DNA from: Opisthocomus hoazin
Lineage: Eukaryota > Chordata > Aves > Opisthocomiformes > Opisthocomidae
Length of the DNA: 64,000 nucleotides
NCBI RefSeq assembly: GCF_030867145.1
Contig: NC_134433.1
Span: forward strand, 12,599,216-12,663,215
Reading direction: 5' to 3'
Shown: positions 1 through 9,362 of the stretch, in pieces
Layout: the number at the start of each line of letters is the position of its first letter
How positions within the stretch are numbered: the first letter of the stretch is position 1
The notes under the pieces: model-generated
Database searches by the model: none
Told to the model about the DNA's origin: nothing
The model's input: the letters and a program-made list of their open reading frames with translations, nothing else
Made by a program: the position numbers and the translations under genes

Positions 1-292
1 TTTATTGGTGCTGTGCAATTACAGACAGTCAAAATTTAGTCTGCGTGAGGAATGGAGTGAACAGAGGGAGCAAGTGACCAGGAAATGTGTTGACATGAGA
101 GTTAAACATCTGTGCTGGTTTGCCTTGTGGTGGGCTGAGCAGTCCTTGCAGTATTGTACACTTTTTATTTATTATGAGAGTCGGGGATGGAGAGTGGGCT
201 GTATTTTGAGGGGAGGATTAGATCGTCTTTTAGTCACAAACGTGCCATATCCTTGGATGTGAACATGAAGTGTTTGAAATGCTTTATTTCAG
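1..292 (+). other. CPD: CPD intron (partial)
   Basis: This is the 3' part of a CPD intron. It ends in a T-rich tract and an AG directly before the exon at 293. The 85-codon open frame here has no recognisable family and many Cys and Trp residues, so it is treated as chance. Confidence 0.7.
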
Positions 293-478
293 GTTCATAA
301 GGGAGTCCATGGGTTTGTCCAAGACAAGAGTGGCAAGGCAATTTCTAAAGCTACCATCGTTCTTAATGAAGGTTTGAGGGTCTGTACTAAGGAAGGTGGT
401 TATTTCCATGTGCTGTTGGCTCCAGGTTTGCATAACATCAATGCGATAGCCGACGGGTACCAGCAGAAACATGTCAAG
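293..478 (+). CDS. CPD: Carboxypeptidase D, third-from-last coding exon
   Basis: The exon encodes 62 residues (VHKGVHGFVQDKSGKA...) and both its ends are phase 0. It is the start of the transthyretin-like beta-sandwich that follows carboxypeptidase-like domain III of CPD. CPD is a type I membrane metallocarboxypeptidase of the trans-Golgi network and endosomes. It trims C-terminal Lys and Arg from proteins already cut by furin-type convertases. Domain III of CPD is known to be catalytically inactive, and none of its peptidase core lies in this window. The exon is flanked by a TTTATTTCAG acceptor and a GTATGT donor. The hits VHKGVHGF, KEGGYFHVLLAPG and AIADGYQQ are close to vertebrate CPD, recognised from memory without alignment. 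Confidence 0.95.
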
Positions 479-784
479 GTATGTGGATGTCTGTACTGGA
501 GATTGTCCCCCCGCTCCATGTACTGTCCCCCCTGTTTGAGCTCAGCCTTGTTGGCTGTGTTTAGCTGCTGATTATGTGCCCAGGGTAGCTGATTTCTGCC
601 TTGATAGAATGGATGGAGAAGAATTTCCATGACAGCCGGGTGGTTTTGGGCAGTAGCTTCTCTTTCCGTTGCACTTGTCTTTGGCATCTACCTGGTCCTG
701 CCCTGGTCAGCAAGTGCCTCTCTTGTCTGGACACGTAGGAGAGGTGCAAGCTTTGAGTCTGAGCTCTAATGTCTTTTTCTGCAG

Positions 785-884
785 GTCTTTGTACGTCATG
801 ATGCGCCCAGCTCTGTGCTCATTGTTTTTGACACGGAAAACAGGATATTTGGTCTGCCGAGGGAGCTGGTTGTGACTGTTGCAG
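785..884 (+). CDS. CPD: Carboxypeptidase D, penultimate coding exon
   Basis: This 100-nt exon encodes the rest of the transthyretin-like domain (VFVRHDAPSSVLIVFD..., then IFGLPRELVVTVA). It ends one base into a Gly codon. The acceptor is TTTTTCTGCAG and the donor is GTAAAG. The residues just before the membrane span match the conserved juxtamembrane part of CPD. The reading phase joins cleanly to the exon at 1546, giving ...VTVAGASMSALVL. Confidence 0.95.
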
Positions 885-1545
885 GTAAAGTGACACTCTT
901 GATCAAAGCTTTGAGCTTTGCTTTCTGTACTGGTTCATGCTGACAGGGACCCTTCACTGAACTGGAAAAGTAGCCTGCAGACTTAAACCGTCCCCTGCTT
1001 TCCCTCCTGAACACGTGCTTGTCCTTGCGAACTGGTCCAACAACCCTTGGGTCTGGTGATGCTGGGCTGGCAGGTGGGAGAGAGGGAGGAAGTAAAGAGC
1101 ATTGCAGGGGTCTGAAGGGTTCAGAACGGATTTTGGGCTGCCTGGAATGGGGAGAGCCTGTTCGTGCGTAGAGCTGGGACCTAGGAAGTCTAGCTTCTAC
1201 CCCAAGGTTTCTTTTGAGTGCTGTGGCACCAGGTAAGCGTTAAGAGATTTTTATTATTATTGAGGTGGCAGCTGCTGGGAGGCTTGGAGTTTATACCCAG
1301 TGGTCTGCAGAGGAGCTCAGTGATGCTATCCTGGATTGCAAGCACAGAAAATAAAGCTAGTGCAGTGCTGCTCTGGGGCAGCTCTCTCTCATGGCATGTT
1401 TCCTGTGGCCGAAGGAGGGAGGAGGAGGGTCACAGGGAAGTGAGGAAAGTGATTGTGACTGTAGAAGGGAAGAGAGATGGTGGCAAGCCTAGGAGCCTCT
1501 GGGCTGGGGGAACATGGTGTTAACTTGAATGTCTTCTCTCTGCAG
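885..1545 (+). other. CPD: CPD last intron
   Basis: The intron is 661 nt long, with donor GTAAAG and acceptor CTCTCTGCAG. I see no repeat or second gene in it. A 101-codon open frame crosses it but is rich in Trp and low-complexity residues, and is probably chance. Confidence 0.85.
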
Positions 1546-1772
1546 GTGCAAGTATGTCTGCTCTGGTCCTCACCGCCTGTATCATCTGGTGTGTCTGCTC
1601 AATAAAGTCCAACAGACACAAGGATGGCTTCCACCGCCTCCGGCAGCACCACGACGATTACGAGGACGAAATCCGCATGATGTCCACTGGCTCAAAGAAG
1701 TCCCTCCTGAGCCATGAATTCCAGGATGAAACAGACACTGAAGAAGAAACATTGTACTCCAGCAAGCACTGA
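1546..1772 (+). CDS. CPD: Carboxypeptidase D, terminal coding exon (membrane span and cytosolic tail)
   Basis: The exon encodes the single transmembrane helix (about MSALVLTACIIWCVCSI) and a cytosolic tail of about 58 residues ending SSKH before a TGA stop at 1770-1772. The tail carries the features known to govern CPD cycling between trans-Golgi network, surface and endosomes: a basic juxtamembrane stretch (KSNRHK), FHRL, and an acidic cluster with Ser/Thr (DETDTEEETLYS) that resembles casein-kinase-2 and PACS-type sorting signals. The tail is nearly identical to mammalian CPD, which is typical of this highly conserved segment. An in-frame ATG near 1554 lies inside the exon and is not a start codon. 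Confidence 0.97.
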
Positions 1773-1815
1773 CACCTCCGGGGCAGGAAAGGGGTTCCCA
1801 TGGACCAGAGCCGGT

Positions 1816-1827
1816 GGGGGGGGGGGG
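1816..1827. repeat. Poly-G run in CPD 3' UTR
   Basis: Twelve consecutive G bases lie 44 bases after the CPD stop codon. Such a tract is prone to length error in sequencing. Confidence 0.9.
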
Positions 1828-4104
1828 CACGGTCCCCAGGGTTCAGTTGTGAAACATTAGCTTGCAGGATGTGTCCTCCAGAGGTGCGGGTGGCATCTCC
1901 CAACTTCCCCCTGCTGTTTGCTCTGTTCCTATGTGCGTGCAAATCAGTGGGTCTTGGGAGGCTCTGTTCAGGCTAAGGACATGGCTTGTTACATTTTTGG
2001 GTCAAGATCTGGAGGTTCACATGATGTTGTTTGAAAGGCAACTTACGAGGGTGGCCAGCAGAGTTCCTAGCACTTCCCCAGCATCTCAACACAGTGAGCA
2101 GATGGTGGGAAAGTGCCCCAAAACCTGCATGGGGTCATAGTTACAACACTCCAAAGCAGTTTCTCTACCTGTTTTGATTTCCACTCTGTACTTGGGGGAA
2201 GCCAGATCCTTCACTTGGCTGCTCTGCAGAACGTGGAGTCCTCGGAAGAAGACTGTACTTGGTTCTCAGCCGCTCCCTTGGAGCTTTTCCCCGCCATGAG
2301 ATGCTGTGGCCTGCTGTGATCTGCAGTGGCTGTGGAGCGCCTCAGTGTGTTGTTAGTTCCAGACAGTGACTTGGTGTCCTGAAAGCTGCGGGAGATGACA
2401 TCCATTCTTGGTGTGAGCTGGAGAAAGGAGCGTATGTCAGAGCTGTGGTGAATTCTGACAAAGTTCATTACTTGCCAGCTCTGCAGTGCTGCTGTTCTGA
2501 CTTCTGGGGAAGAAAGAAACTTTATCCTCATCACCCCTGGTTGTGGCTTGTTTGTGGAGCAGACTTGGCCTTTGGGGTCTCATGTTAGCGTTATAACAGC
2601 GCAGTGTCTGGAAAAGCAACTGGAGTTTGTTCTCGGCAAATGGACAGACTGATTGTGGTGGATACTGTAGAAAAGCAGTCACTTACTGCCTCCACCTGAT
2701 CGGTTTTGCTCAAGTCCGTCACTGTTCAGGAGTAAACAGTGAAATCTGGCCACTGCTTTGTATTTGAGCATTACTGGAGCAGCAGGGAGAGGTCATGGGA
2801 GTATCCATGGCCCAACTTGAGTCTTAAGTTTTGAAGATAAACTGCATCGTTTGCCATTGTCCACCTAATACTATTTACTGATCAGAGCACTTTGGAAACA
2901 CCCTCTCATCAAGCTCTGCTGATGGTAGGCATCAGATTAGCCTGCTGGCTTGGTTCTCGTCTGCTACTACAGCATCCCTGAAGTACGTAGCAAGGGCTCC
3001 ACCTGCTTGTATGTCTGCAGTTGTGTCCGCTGCTGCGGGGGCCCGGGTGCAGCGCGGGAGGAAGGGCTGGACGGCTGTGCTGAAAGAGAAGGGAAAAGCA
3101 ACCACATTCTGGTTTGTAGCACTTGGCAGGAAGGTGGGGAGAGGAGCCGCAGCGTGCGTCCACAAGGCACGTTAGATTTGTGGGGAATGGAGGGGATGCC
3201 CAGAAGGGAAGAATGGCTGAAACATTTGATTTCTAAATCCTTTATTGCATCTCTGATGTTCCTGTGCTCTCTGGGCAGAAGGCTGGGGTTAGAATAGGCA
3301 CTTATTTTCTTGCTGCCCTCTTTTGTTTGTGGGTTGTTTTTTTTTTTTTTAATTCTTGCCCCATGGACCTGAGCTCTGGGGTGCAGGAGCCTGGTGCAGC
3401 ACCATCTTAGGCATCTAGTTTGCCCTGAGCTAATCTGTTCTCCAGCAGCCTGGGGAGGTCTAGTGAAAAACTAGTGCAACCTGCATGTGTCATCTGTGGG
3501 GATGGGTTTGTCTGCACCCAAATGTGCTTTGGGGTCTGTTCTGCAGGGCTCCAACCTGGTCTTCTCTGGGGGAATGGCACAGCAGGTTCCCTGTTGAAGG
3601 CTGTTGGCCCATAGCACCTGGGGAAGGAGCTGCTCCTCGCCTCGGCCTGCGGTAGCTGCTTTTCCAGAGCCACGTGCCTGTGGCCGTGCTGCCATGCTGG
3701 TCCTCTCGGCAGCTGCGTGCTGATTTTGTGCAGCTCTCTGGAGGCACAAGGATAACCCTTAGGCACAAGTACACCTTCTTCCCTCTTCCAAGGGGGAGTT
3801 CTGTCACAAGAAGTACATGATAAGATCTGGCTGGGGAGGTGTGCTGGGAACAGGGAGGTGAGGCTGAGCATTCCCCGGGCTCCTGTCCCGCATCGCTGGG
3901 GTGTGACAGAGCTGCTCTTCTTCCCTCCATTCTGCGGGATCCATGAACATCCCTGTCTGTGCCCAGCTCCTCATGCTGAGCAGGGGATGAGGTCTGGTCC
4001 TGGGCCATGACCCTTCTCCATGTGTAATGGGCTGCAGCACAGAATAGCATTAACCATTTTCCTCCTTCTGTGGGGTTTAACAAGAGGTGCAGCTGGAGTT
4101 TTGC

Positions 4105-4110
4105 ATTAAA
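4105..4110 (+). terminator. CPD: Candidate CPD poly(A) signal ATTAAA
   Basis: ATTAAA is the most common variant of the poly(A) hexamer. T/GT-rich sequence follows within about 50 bases. It would give a 3' UTR of about 2.35 kb. Confidence 0.4.
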
Positions 4111-4946
4111 GTTGAGTTTGCAAATGGCTCTTGGGGCTCTGTTTGGGCTTTGTGTGCTCTGGCAGCAGGTAACGGACTGAGCTGGCCTTGCTTTGTCCCA
4201 CTAGCAATAAGTCTTGTTAGGAACTGGCCCTTTCCCTCCGAGAGCGCGTTTTGCAGGTAGCTTGGCATAGAGGTGGATTTCTAAGCTGAGTGGATTCGTG
4301 ATGTTTTGCAAAGTGTGAGACTTTTGGCCGCAGCAGGACCAGGTGGGGGGCCTGGCTCTGCGCTCGGAGCTGCAGCAGGCTGGGGCTGCTTGGTGCTGGT
4401 GTGAGGAAGGCAGGAGTGGCCTCCCGTCGCTGTCAGTCCGTCTGTCTGTCCGTCCATCCGCAGGCACGCCCGTGATGGTTCTGGCGAGGAGCTGGTCCTC
4501 TGCAGGTGCTTGTCCCTGGAGTGTGTCGGTCCGTGCACTGTGCCTTCAAATGTACATTTTTAAAAGGGACTTGAATCGCCTTCTCCTGGAAGCGGGACAA
4601 GGCGGCGTGAGGCGAGGCCTGGCTCTCCCCGCAGCCGGGCCCTCTTTTTTACCTGTATACTGAGATCCAGTAACCTGTATAAAACTATTTTGATGTCCAC
4701 CTGGGTTGTCTCGTTCTTCCTACCACGGGTAGAGGGGGCTCGGGGCTGCCGGGATGACGCCGGGGCCGGGGCCAGGGCCGGGGCTGGGGTCTGTGCTCAG
4801 CGCTGCACCATGTTCGCTGAGGTGAGGCGCCGCCCAGCCGCTGGGGGGCGCTGCGGCCGGAGGTCCGCCCATCCCGTCGGGCGCCGCGCTTCCAGGAAGA
4901 CTCTCTGGCCCGCTCTTCTCGGTGGCGCGGTCTCGCCGGGCGGCGG

Positions 4947-4954
4947 TTGACGTT
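4947..4954 (+). promoter_or_regulatory. GOSR1: CRE-like half site near the GOSR1 start
   Basis: TTGACGTT contains TGACGT, the half-site core for CREB/ATF factors, 12-18 bases upstream of the ATG in the CpG island. This is a motif match only. Confidence 0.3.
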
Positions 4955-4962
4955 GGACAACA

Positions 4963-4974
4963 AAGATGGCGGCG
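4963..4974 (+). promoter_or_regulatory. GOSR1: YY1-like motif overlapping the GOSR1 start codon
   Basis: AAAGATGGCGGC matches the YY1 consensus AANATGGCGGC and includes the initiator ATG. YY1 sites placed over the first codons are common in TATA-less housekeeping promoters. Function here is inferred from the motif. Confidence 0.45.
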
Positions 4975-4996
4975 GGGAGCAGCAACTACTGGGAAG
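4966..4996 (+). CDS. GOSR1: GOSR1 coding exon 1
   Basis: The exon encodes MAAGSSNYWE plus the first base of Asp. The start codon was chosen because MAAG-SS-YWED is the known GOSR1 N-terminus and the ATG has good context (AAAGATGG). The exon must end at 4996 to join in phase with exon 2 and yield YWEDLRKQ. The next bases are GCGAGT, so this intron uses a GC donor. A GT four bases further on would put exon 2 out of frame. Confidence 0.9.
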
Positions 4997-5432
4997 GCGA
5001 GTAGGGCCTGAGGGCGGCGGGGACGGGGCGGCTGCGCGCCGCGGGGCTCTCCTGGGGCGCGGCCCGGCCCGGGGCACGGCGGAACCGCTGCTGAGTCCCC
5101 TCTGCCCGCCAGAGGCTCCGGTGGCCCCGTCGGCCCCTCAGCCATGAGGCGTCGGTGCCCGGCTGAGCACCGGGGCCCGCGGTGAGGGGGGCGGCAGCCC
5201 GCGCCGGACCCTCCCGGTCGTGGGGGACAGGGCCTGCGGGGGTTCAGCCGTGAAGACACCCTGTTTCTCTGAGCCCCCCCCCCCCCCCTTGTCGGTCCCC
5301 CCTGCTCTGTGGGGTTCCCCTCTGTGGGGCTGCCGAGCGGGCAGGCCAGCTCCGCTTGAGAGCACCTCGGGCAAACGCGTCCCGTCCCCTTCCACCCCTG
5401 CGGGTTTGTGACTGCTCGGCCGCCCTGTGCAG
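4997..5432 (+). other. GOSR1: GOSR1 intron 1, GC-AG type
   Basis: This 436-nt CpG-rich intron has the donor AAG|GCGAGT and the acceptor CTGTGCAG. Apart from the C at intron position 2, the donor fits the U2 consensus well, as is usual for functional GC-AG introns. Confidence 0.85.
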
Positions 5433-5547
5433 ATCTCAGGAAGCAGGCGAGGCAGCTGGAGAACGAGCTGGACCTGAAGCTGGTCTCCTTCAGCAAGCTC
5501 TGCACCAGCTACAGCGGCACCCGAGACGGAAGGCGCGACAGGTATAG
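5433..5547 (+). CDS. GOSR1: GOSR1 coding exon 2
   Basis: The exon encodes DLRKQARQLENELDLKLVSF and on through SKLCTSYSGTRDGRRDRY. It ends two bases into a Ser codon (AG|C). Two GT donors lie close together, at 5542 and 5548. Only the second (TATAG|GTACTA) gives the conserved RDRYSSDTTP junction with exon 3. The SYSGTRDG stretch is two residues shorter than the human SYSHSSTRDG. Confidence 0.95.
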
Positions 5548-7263
5548 GTACTAGCCCATTTCTTTATGTTTTAAATGCGGCTTGTGGTACTTAGTTTATT
5601 TTTATAATGTGCTGAACGCCGGTTCCACCTGTGGCGTTTATGTTTAGCTTCTTAGAAGCTCATTTCAGCGCTTCTTGGTGCTGGCATTGGTCTTGATACA
5701 ATACTGAGCGGTATTGGCACGGGAGTCAGAAAGGAGCGTGGGCTGCAGTGGTGCATGGTGACAGCATACGTTTCACTAGGGGAAGCTGAATTTAAACTTC
5801 AGTTTGTAACTGTGTGGGGTTAGTGTGTGAACTAATGATAGGACTTGTTAATGCTTGCTACATCGGCTTATTTTCCAGGTTTTTTTGTATTAAACTAGCA
5901 GGAGGTTTTCAGGGACTTCAATCTTAGGGGAATGTAGCCTTGCACCTCCCAGGTGGGCTGCTGTGGTATTTGTAATCCCTGCTCTACTGATAAGGGAAGC
6001 GCTGAGCAGCTGTGATGGGTCGCAGGTTGGGCTGGGGATTAGCCCCTTCAGGAGGGGCAGCTGATCTGTTCTGGCTTTCTCCTAAGGTGAGTAATAATAG
6101 TGATAGCTATATATATGTTTTTATCTGTATATGAACCAGACACATAAATACATGTGTATATGTATGAATAGTTTCTGTTTGCTTTAGTCAAATTCATGTC
6201 TGATTGAAGAATTAGTATGATAAAACTTTTCAAGTCTTTCTAGCTTGTGGGCCGGAGTTCAGGTCTGCAGTTCCACAGCCCTTTTATCAACTTATCTGTT
6301 CCTCTGCACAACCCTTAAAAACTGCCATTCTTTGCTTATTAACTGTGGGTCTCAACACTGTGTATCAATTGTGAGTGTGACTACTGTGTGTATGTGTGTG
6401 GATATTTTTATCTATTAGTTTAATTTGATTATTGAATCAATTTTGAACCTTTCCATGAATTTCTGGTTCTGGAAGCCTGAGAGAACCTCAAGAATGATCA
6501 AGTTATTGTTGAATCAGAGTCCTAGTCTCTGTCTTGTTTCTAGCTCTTGTGCTGTTTCTTGCCATGTAATCTAATTGTTTTAGTTATTTTTGCTGTCCTG
6601 TGCAAAACTTGCTTCTCTTACTCTAGTTATGGTGGCTTACCAAAGCAAAACATAGTCTCTGAAAGGTGTTAGCAGTTGTACTTCTGCAGATTTCTGTACC
6701 CTGCATTGTGCTTCTGTTCTGTTGCTTAGATATGACTTCTCATTGTGGTTTTAGTTTATCTTAAAAAGCACGGGGAAGGTGTGCTGTATGAAACTGTAAT
6801 TGTGATGAATTGTGTGGTTGGTATTGCTCTGTAGAACTTTGATGGCTTAATAGGTCAGTGGGTTGTCTTAGTACTGTGTTATTAAGGTGTAGGTATGTAG
6901 CTGGTGTAACAACGTGCTGATAGTGCAGTGCTCCCTCCTGCCAATAAATAAATAAATCAAGCTTAAAAGCTGGGGAGAGAAGGGCATTAGTGCTAGATAC
7001 GTGCTGGTAGTAGACAAGTGTTTGATGTCAGGCGTGTTTTTCAAGGAGAGTTTATGTTTCCCCTGAGTGATACTGTGGCATTAGTTTAGATAAGAGTTAG
7101 AGGCATGTACGATAAGAAAAAGGAATTTATCTGAGCTTAATTAATTTCTGTAGGAAACCTGGGTAGTAGAGCTTGCCAACACCTGGCACTAGTGTTTCCT
7201 TGTTTCTTGTGTTCATGAAAAGATGATGTACTTTCAGTAACTGCTCCTCCTCTTTTTCCTTAG
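5548..7263 (+). other. GOSR1: GOSR1 intron 2
   Basis: The intron is 1.7 kb and AT-richer than the island upstream. Its donor is GTACTA and its acceptor is TTTTTCCTTAG. A short AT-rich dinucleotide patch lies near 6105-6170 and an AATA run near 6943-6957. I see no gene in it. Confidence 0.9.
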
Positions 7264-7351
7264 CTCTGACACAACTCCTCTCTTAAATGGATCGAGCCAG
7301 GACAGAATGTTTGAGACCATGGCTGTGGAGATTGAACAACTTCTGGGAAAG
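7264..7351 (+). CDS. GOSR1: GOSR1 coding exon 3
   Basis: The exon encodes SDTTPLLNGSSQDRMFETMA and then VEIEQLLGK, ending on a codon boundary. The donor is AAAG|GTAACT. The matching mammalian segment differs by a few conservative changes only. Confidence 0.96.
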
Positions 7352-7566
7352 GTAACTGAAGTTACTATGGTTTAACTTCAGCATTTAGGAAATATTGCAG
7401 TATAGGTTTCTGTGATGAACGTTAGGAAATTCTGGTGTGGGTGGTAGAGAAGTGTTGCCAAAGGTGTGCATCTGTTGTTAGAGCTAGCTCCTTCATCTTA
7501 TGCATTGTGACTTTCTTATGAGAATAAGCCGTTTGATGGTTTTGGGATTCTTTCTTCTTCCTCTAG
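7352..7566 (+). other. GOSR1: GOSR1 intron 3
   Basis: This is the shortest intron of the gene, at 215 nt. The donor is GTAACT and the acceptor is CTTCTTCCTCTAG. I see nothing else in it. Confidence 0.95.
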
Positions 7567-7674
7567 CTTACTGGAATAAATGACAAAATGGCAGAATACA
7601 CAAACAGCGCAGGAGTCCCGTCCCTGAATGCTGCGCTGATGCATACGTTACAGCGTCATAGGGACATATTGCAG
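7567..7674 (+). CDS. GOSR1: GOSR1 coding exon 4
   Basis: The exon has 36 full codons from LTGINDKMAEYTNSAG to MHTLQRHRDILQ, phase 0 at both ends. It encodes part of the N-terminal helical region that regulates SNARE assembly. The donor is GCAG|GTAACA. Confidence 0.96.
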
Positions 7675-8823
7675 GTAACAAAAATGCATGTCCTTCTTGC
7701 TTTTATTTGTTTCTCTGTTTGGAATAATGATTAGCAGCGCTGATGTCACTGTGTGCTTGAATGTCTTACCAGAACATTTAAATGCCAGCAATCCCAGCTC
7801 ACTTCTCCTCTCTCTGGGCTGCCCAGTCAGTGAACTCTGAGTTGAAAAAACAGCATTTTTCGATGTCATATTGGTGACTAGCACGTAGCTAAGAAAGAAC
7901 AGTAAAGTATGCCATCTTATGTAGGTGCCTTCTATATAGCAAAAGGGGAAGGGTACTGTAATGGATCATCCTGTCTGTGCGGTCTGTCGCACAGCAGGGT
8001 GACTGGGAACATCACATTTAAGATAAGAAAATATGAGTGCAAAACCATCTTAACTGCTAAAGGGAGTTGAAGGAAACGTGGTGGCTAAAGCTACTGATTA
8101 GTGTAGTAAATCAATCATGTTTCAAACTGGTGATTTTTTTCATGGCATGGTAATGTTAAAAATGCATGTTTTATTATTTATTGGCTGGTTATATACAGTT
8201 TGATTCTGTTTTGTGCCTGTGCAATACACAATGTAAAAAGCATAGTGTTTGGAAAAGCGATAGCATTTATACGAAAAATAGTGCTGAATGTTTACAATGG
8301 TTTGGTGGACACCAGTTGCCAGTTAAATTGGTTTTCTAGAAGTATTAGCTGCTTGAAGTGTTTTCAGATGTAAAACTGCAAATTGAACATTTGAAAAAAA
8401 AAAAAAAAGAATTTTTCTTCAGTGTTCAGAAAATACTTTTTTTCGTCTATTTAACAATATAAACAGTCTTCACTGCACCAAATAAATAGGTTTTACTAGG
8501 GCTTCTGATTCAACCAGTAATGGGAAATTCCAACACAAAATGATAATTCATCAGAAAGGTGTAGATGTATGAAATTGGGACAAGGAATTACAGTGGATGT
8601 CCCTCTGTGACCGTAGCTGTAGCAAGTTAGCAAATGCTGCAAGAGCAGTGAGTTTTGAGAGTACTTTGCTTTAACTTCAAAGTGGTTTTGATGTTAATTT
8701 AATAAGTTTGTCTCACATTATGTGTTAGACAATTATTTAAAAGATGGTTGGATCTTACTGGAGTATATTGTTTTGTTAAATTGATCTCATGATCCTCACT
8801 TGGGAGTAATTCTTTCATTACAG
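7675..8823 (+). other. GOSR1: GOSR1 intron 4
   Basis: The intron is 1.15 kb and AT-rich, with a 15-A run near 8394-8408. The acceptor is TTTCATTACAG. I see no recognisable gene or repeat family. Confidence 0.9.
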
Positions 8824-8915
8824 GATTATACGCACGAATTCCACAAAACCAAAGCGAACTTCTTGGCAATACGAGAGAGGGAGAATCTGTTGGGATCAGT
8901 ACGAAAAGATATTGA
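8824..8915 (+). CDS. GOSR1: GOSR1 coding exon 5
   Basis: The exon encodes DYTHEFHKTKANFLAIRERE and then NLLGSVRKDI, plus two bases of Glu. The donor is ATTGA|GTAAGT. An in-frame TAA follows immediately in the intron, so a retained intron would truncate the protein before the SNARE motif. Confidence 0.96.
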
Positions 8916-9287
8916 GTAAGTTGTATTGTGTGTTATGGCAACGGCACAACAGGACTGTCCTTGGAAGGAGAAGGCAGCAACCCTCCTGTAGGAGAATACT
9001 GGGCACAGCGTATTCATCTGTGCTCTGAACAAAGCAGTCACCTGAACTGACGACTTCTGTTAAGGTTGTGAGAAGATTCTGGTTTGGTTTGGGTTTTTTT
9101 TAACTGAAAAGGAATTCATGTTTTTGAAGTAAAGCTATTAAGCTATGCCAAATCACATTAAAAATGTCTGGAACTTTTCTGTTTGGTCACTTCAGAGGTA
9201 CAAAGCATAGGTAAATCAGTTAATATTATCTAATGAAAAGCCTCTGGAAAAAATGTTTTTCAGTTCTTTCGATTTTTTACATTTTAG
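8916..9287 (+). other. GOSR1: GOSR1 intron 5
   Basis: The intron is 372 nt, with a GTAAGT donor and an ATTTTAG acceptor. I see nothing else in it. Confidence 0.95.
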
Positions 9288-9362
9288 ATCATATAAAAGT
9301 GGGTCTGGCGTGAATAACAGAAGAACAGAACTATTCCTGAAGGAACACGAACACCTTCGAAA
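9288..9362 (+). CDS. GOSR1: GOSR1 coding exon 6
   Basis: This 75-nt exon encodes SYKSGSGVNNRRTELFLKEH and then EHLR, plus two bases of Asn. It leads into the SNARE coiled coil. The donor is CGAAA|GTAGGT. One residue differs from the usual EHDHLR (EHEHLR). Confidence 0.95.

Larger units (their letters stand above)
1773..4683 (+). other. CPD: CPD 3' UTR (extent inferred)
   Basis: No coding similarity is seen between the CPD stop and the GOSR1 CpG island. Human CPD also has a 3' UTR of several kilobases, so most of this stretch is probably 3' UTR. Candidate poly(A) signals are ATTAAA at 4105-4110, followed by GT-rich sequence, and a variant TATAAA at 4678-4683, also followed by T/GT-rich sequence. 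The true end cannot be fixed without transcript data. A 12-G run sits at 1816-1827 and a T tract near 3337. The long open frames on the minus strand (for example 3407-4083) show no family and are treated as shadows. Confidence 0.5.
4600..5540. promoter_or_regulatory. GOSR1: CpG island and promoter region of GOSR1
   Basis: GC content and CpG density rise sharply from about 4.6 kb and fall after exon 2, which is the pattern of a housekeeping CpG-island promoter with no obvious TATA box. It contains the GOSR1 start codon, all of intron 1 and exon 2. The CPD 3' end must lie just upstream or within it. The 15-C run at 5274-5288 lies inside intron 1. The long minus-strand open frames here are by-products of stop-poor GC-rich sequence. 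Confidence 0.75.

Noticed and set aside
4685-5505. Minus-strand open frames of up to 261 codons over the GOSR1 CpG island
   Set aside because: They are Pro/Arg/Gly-rich low-complexity frames expected in stop-poor GC-rich DNA. They lie antisense to GOSR1 exons 1-2 with no recognised domain.
5541-5542. Alternative donor for GOSR1 exon 2 after GACAG
   Set aside because: Using it breaks the conserved RDRYSSDTTP junction; the donor at 5548 restores both phase and sequence.
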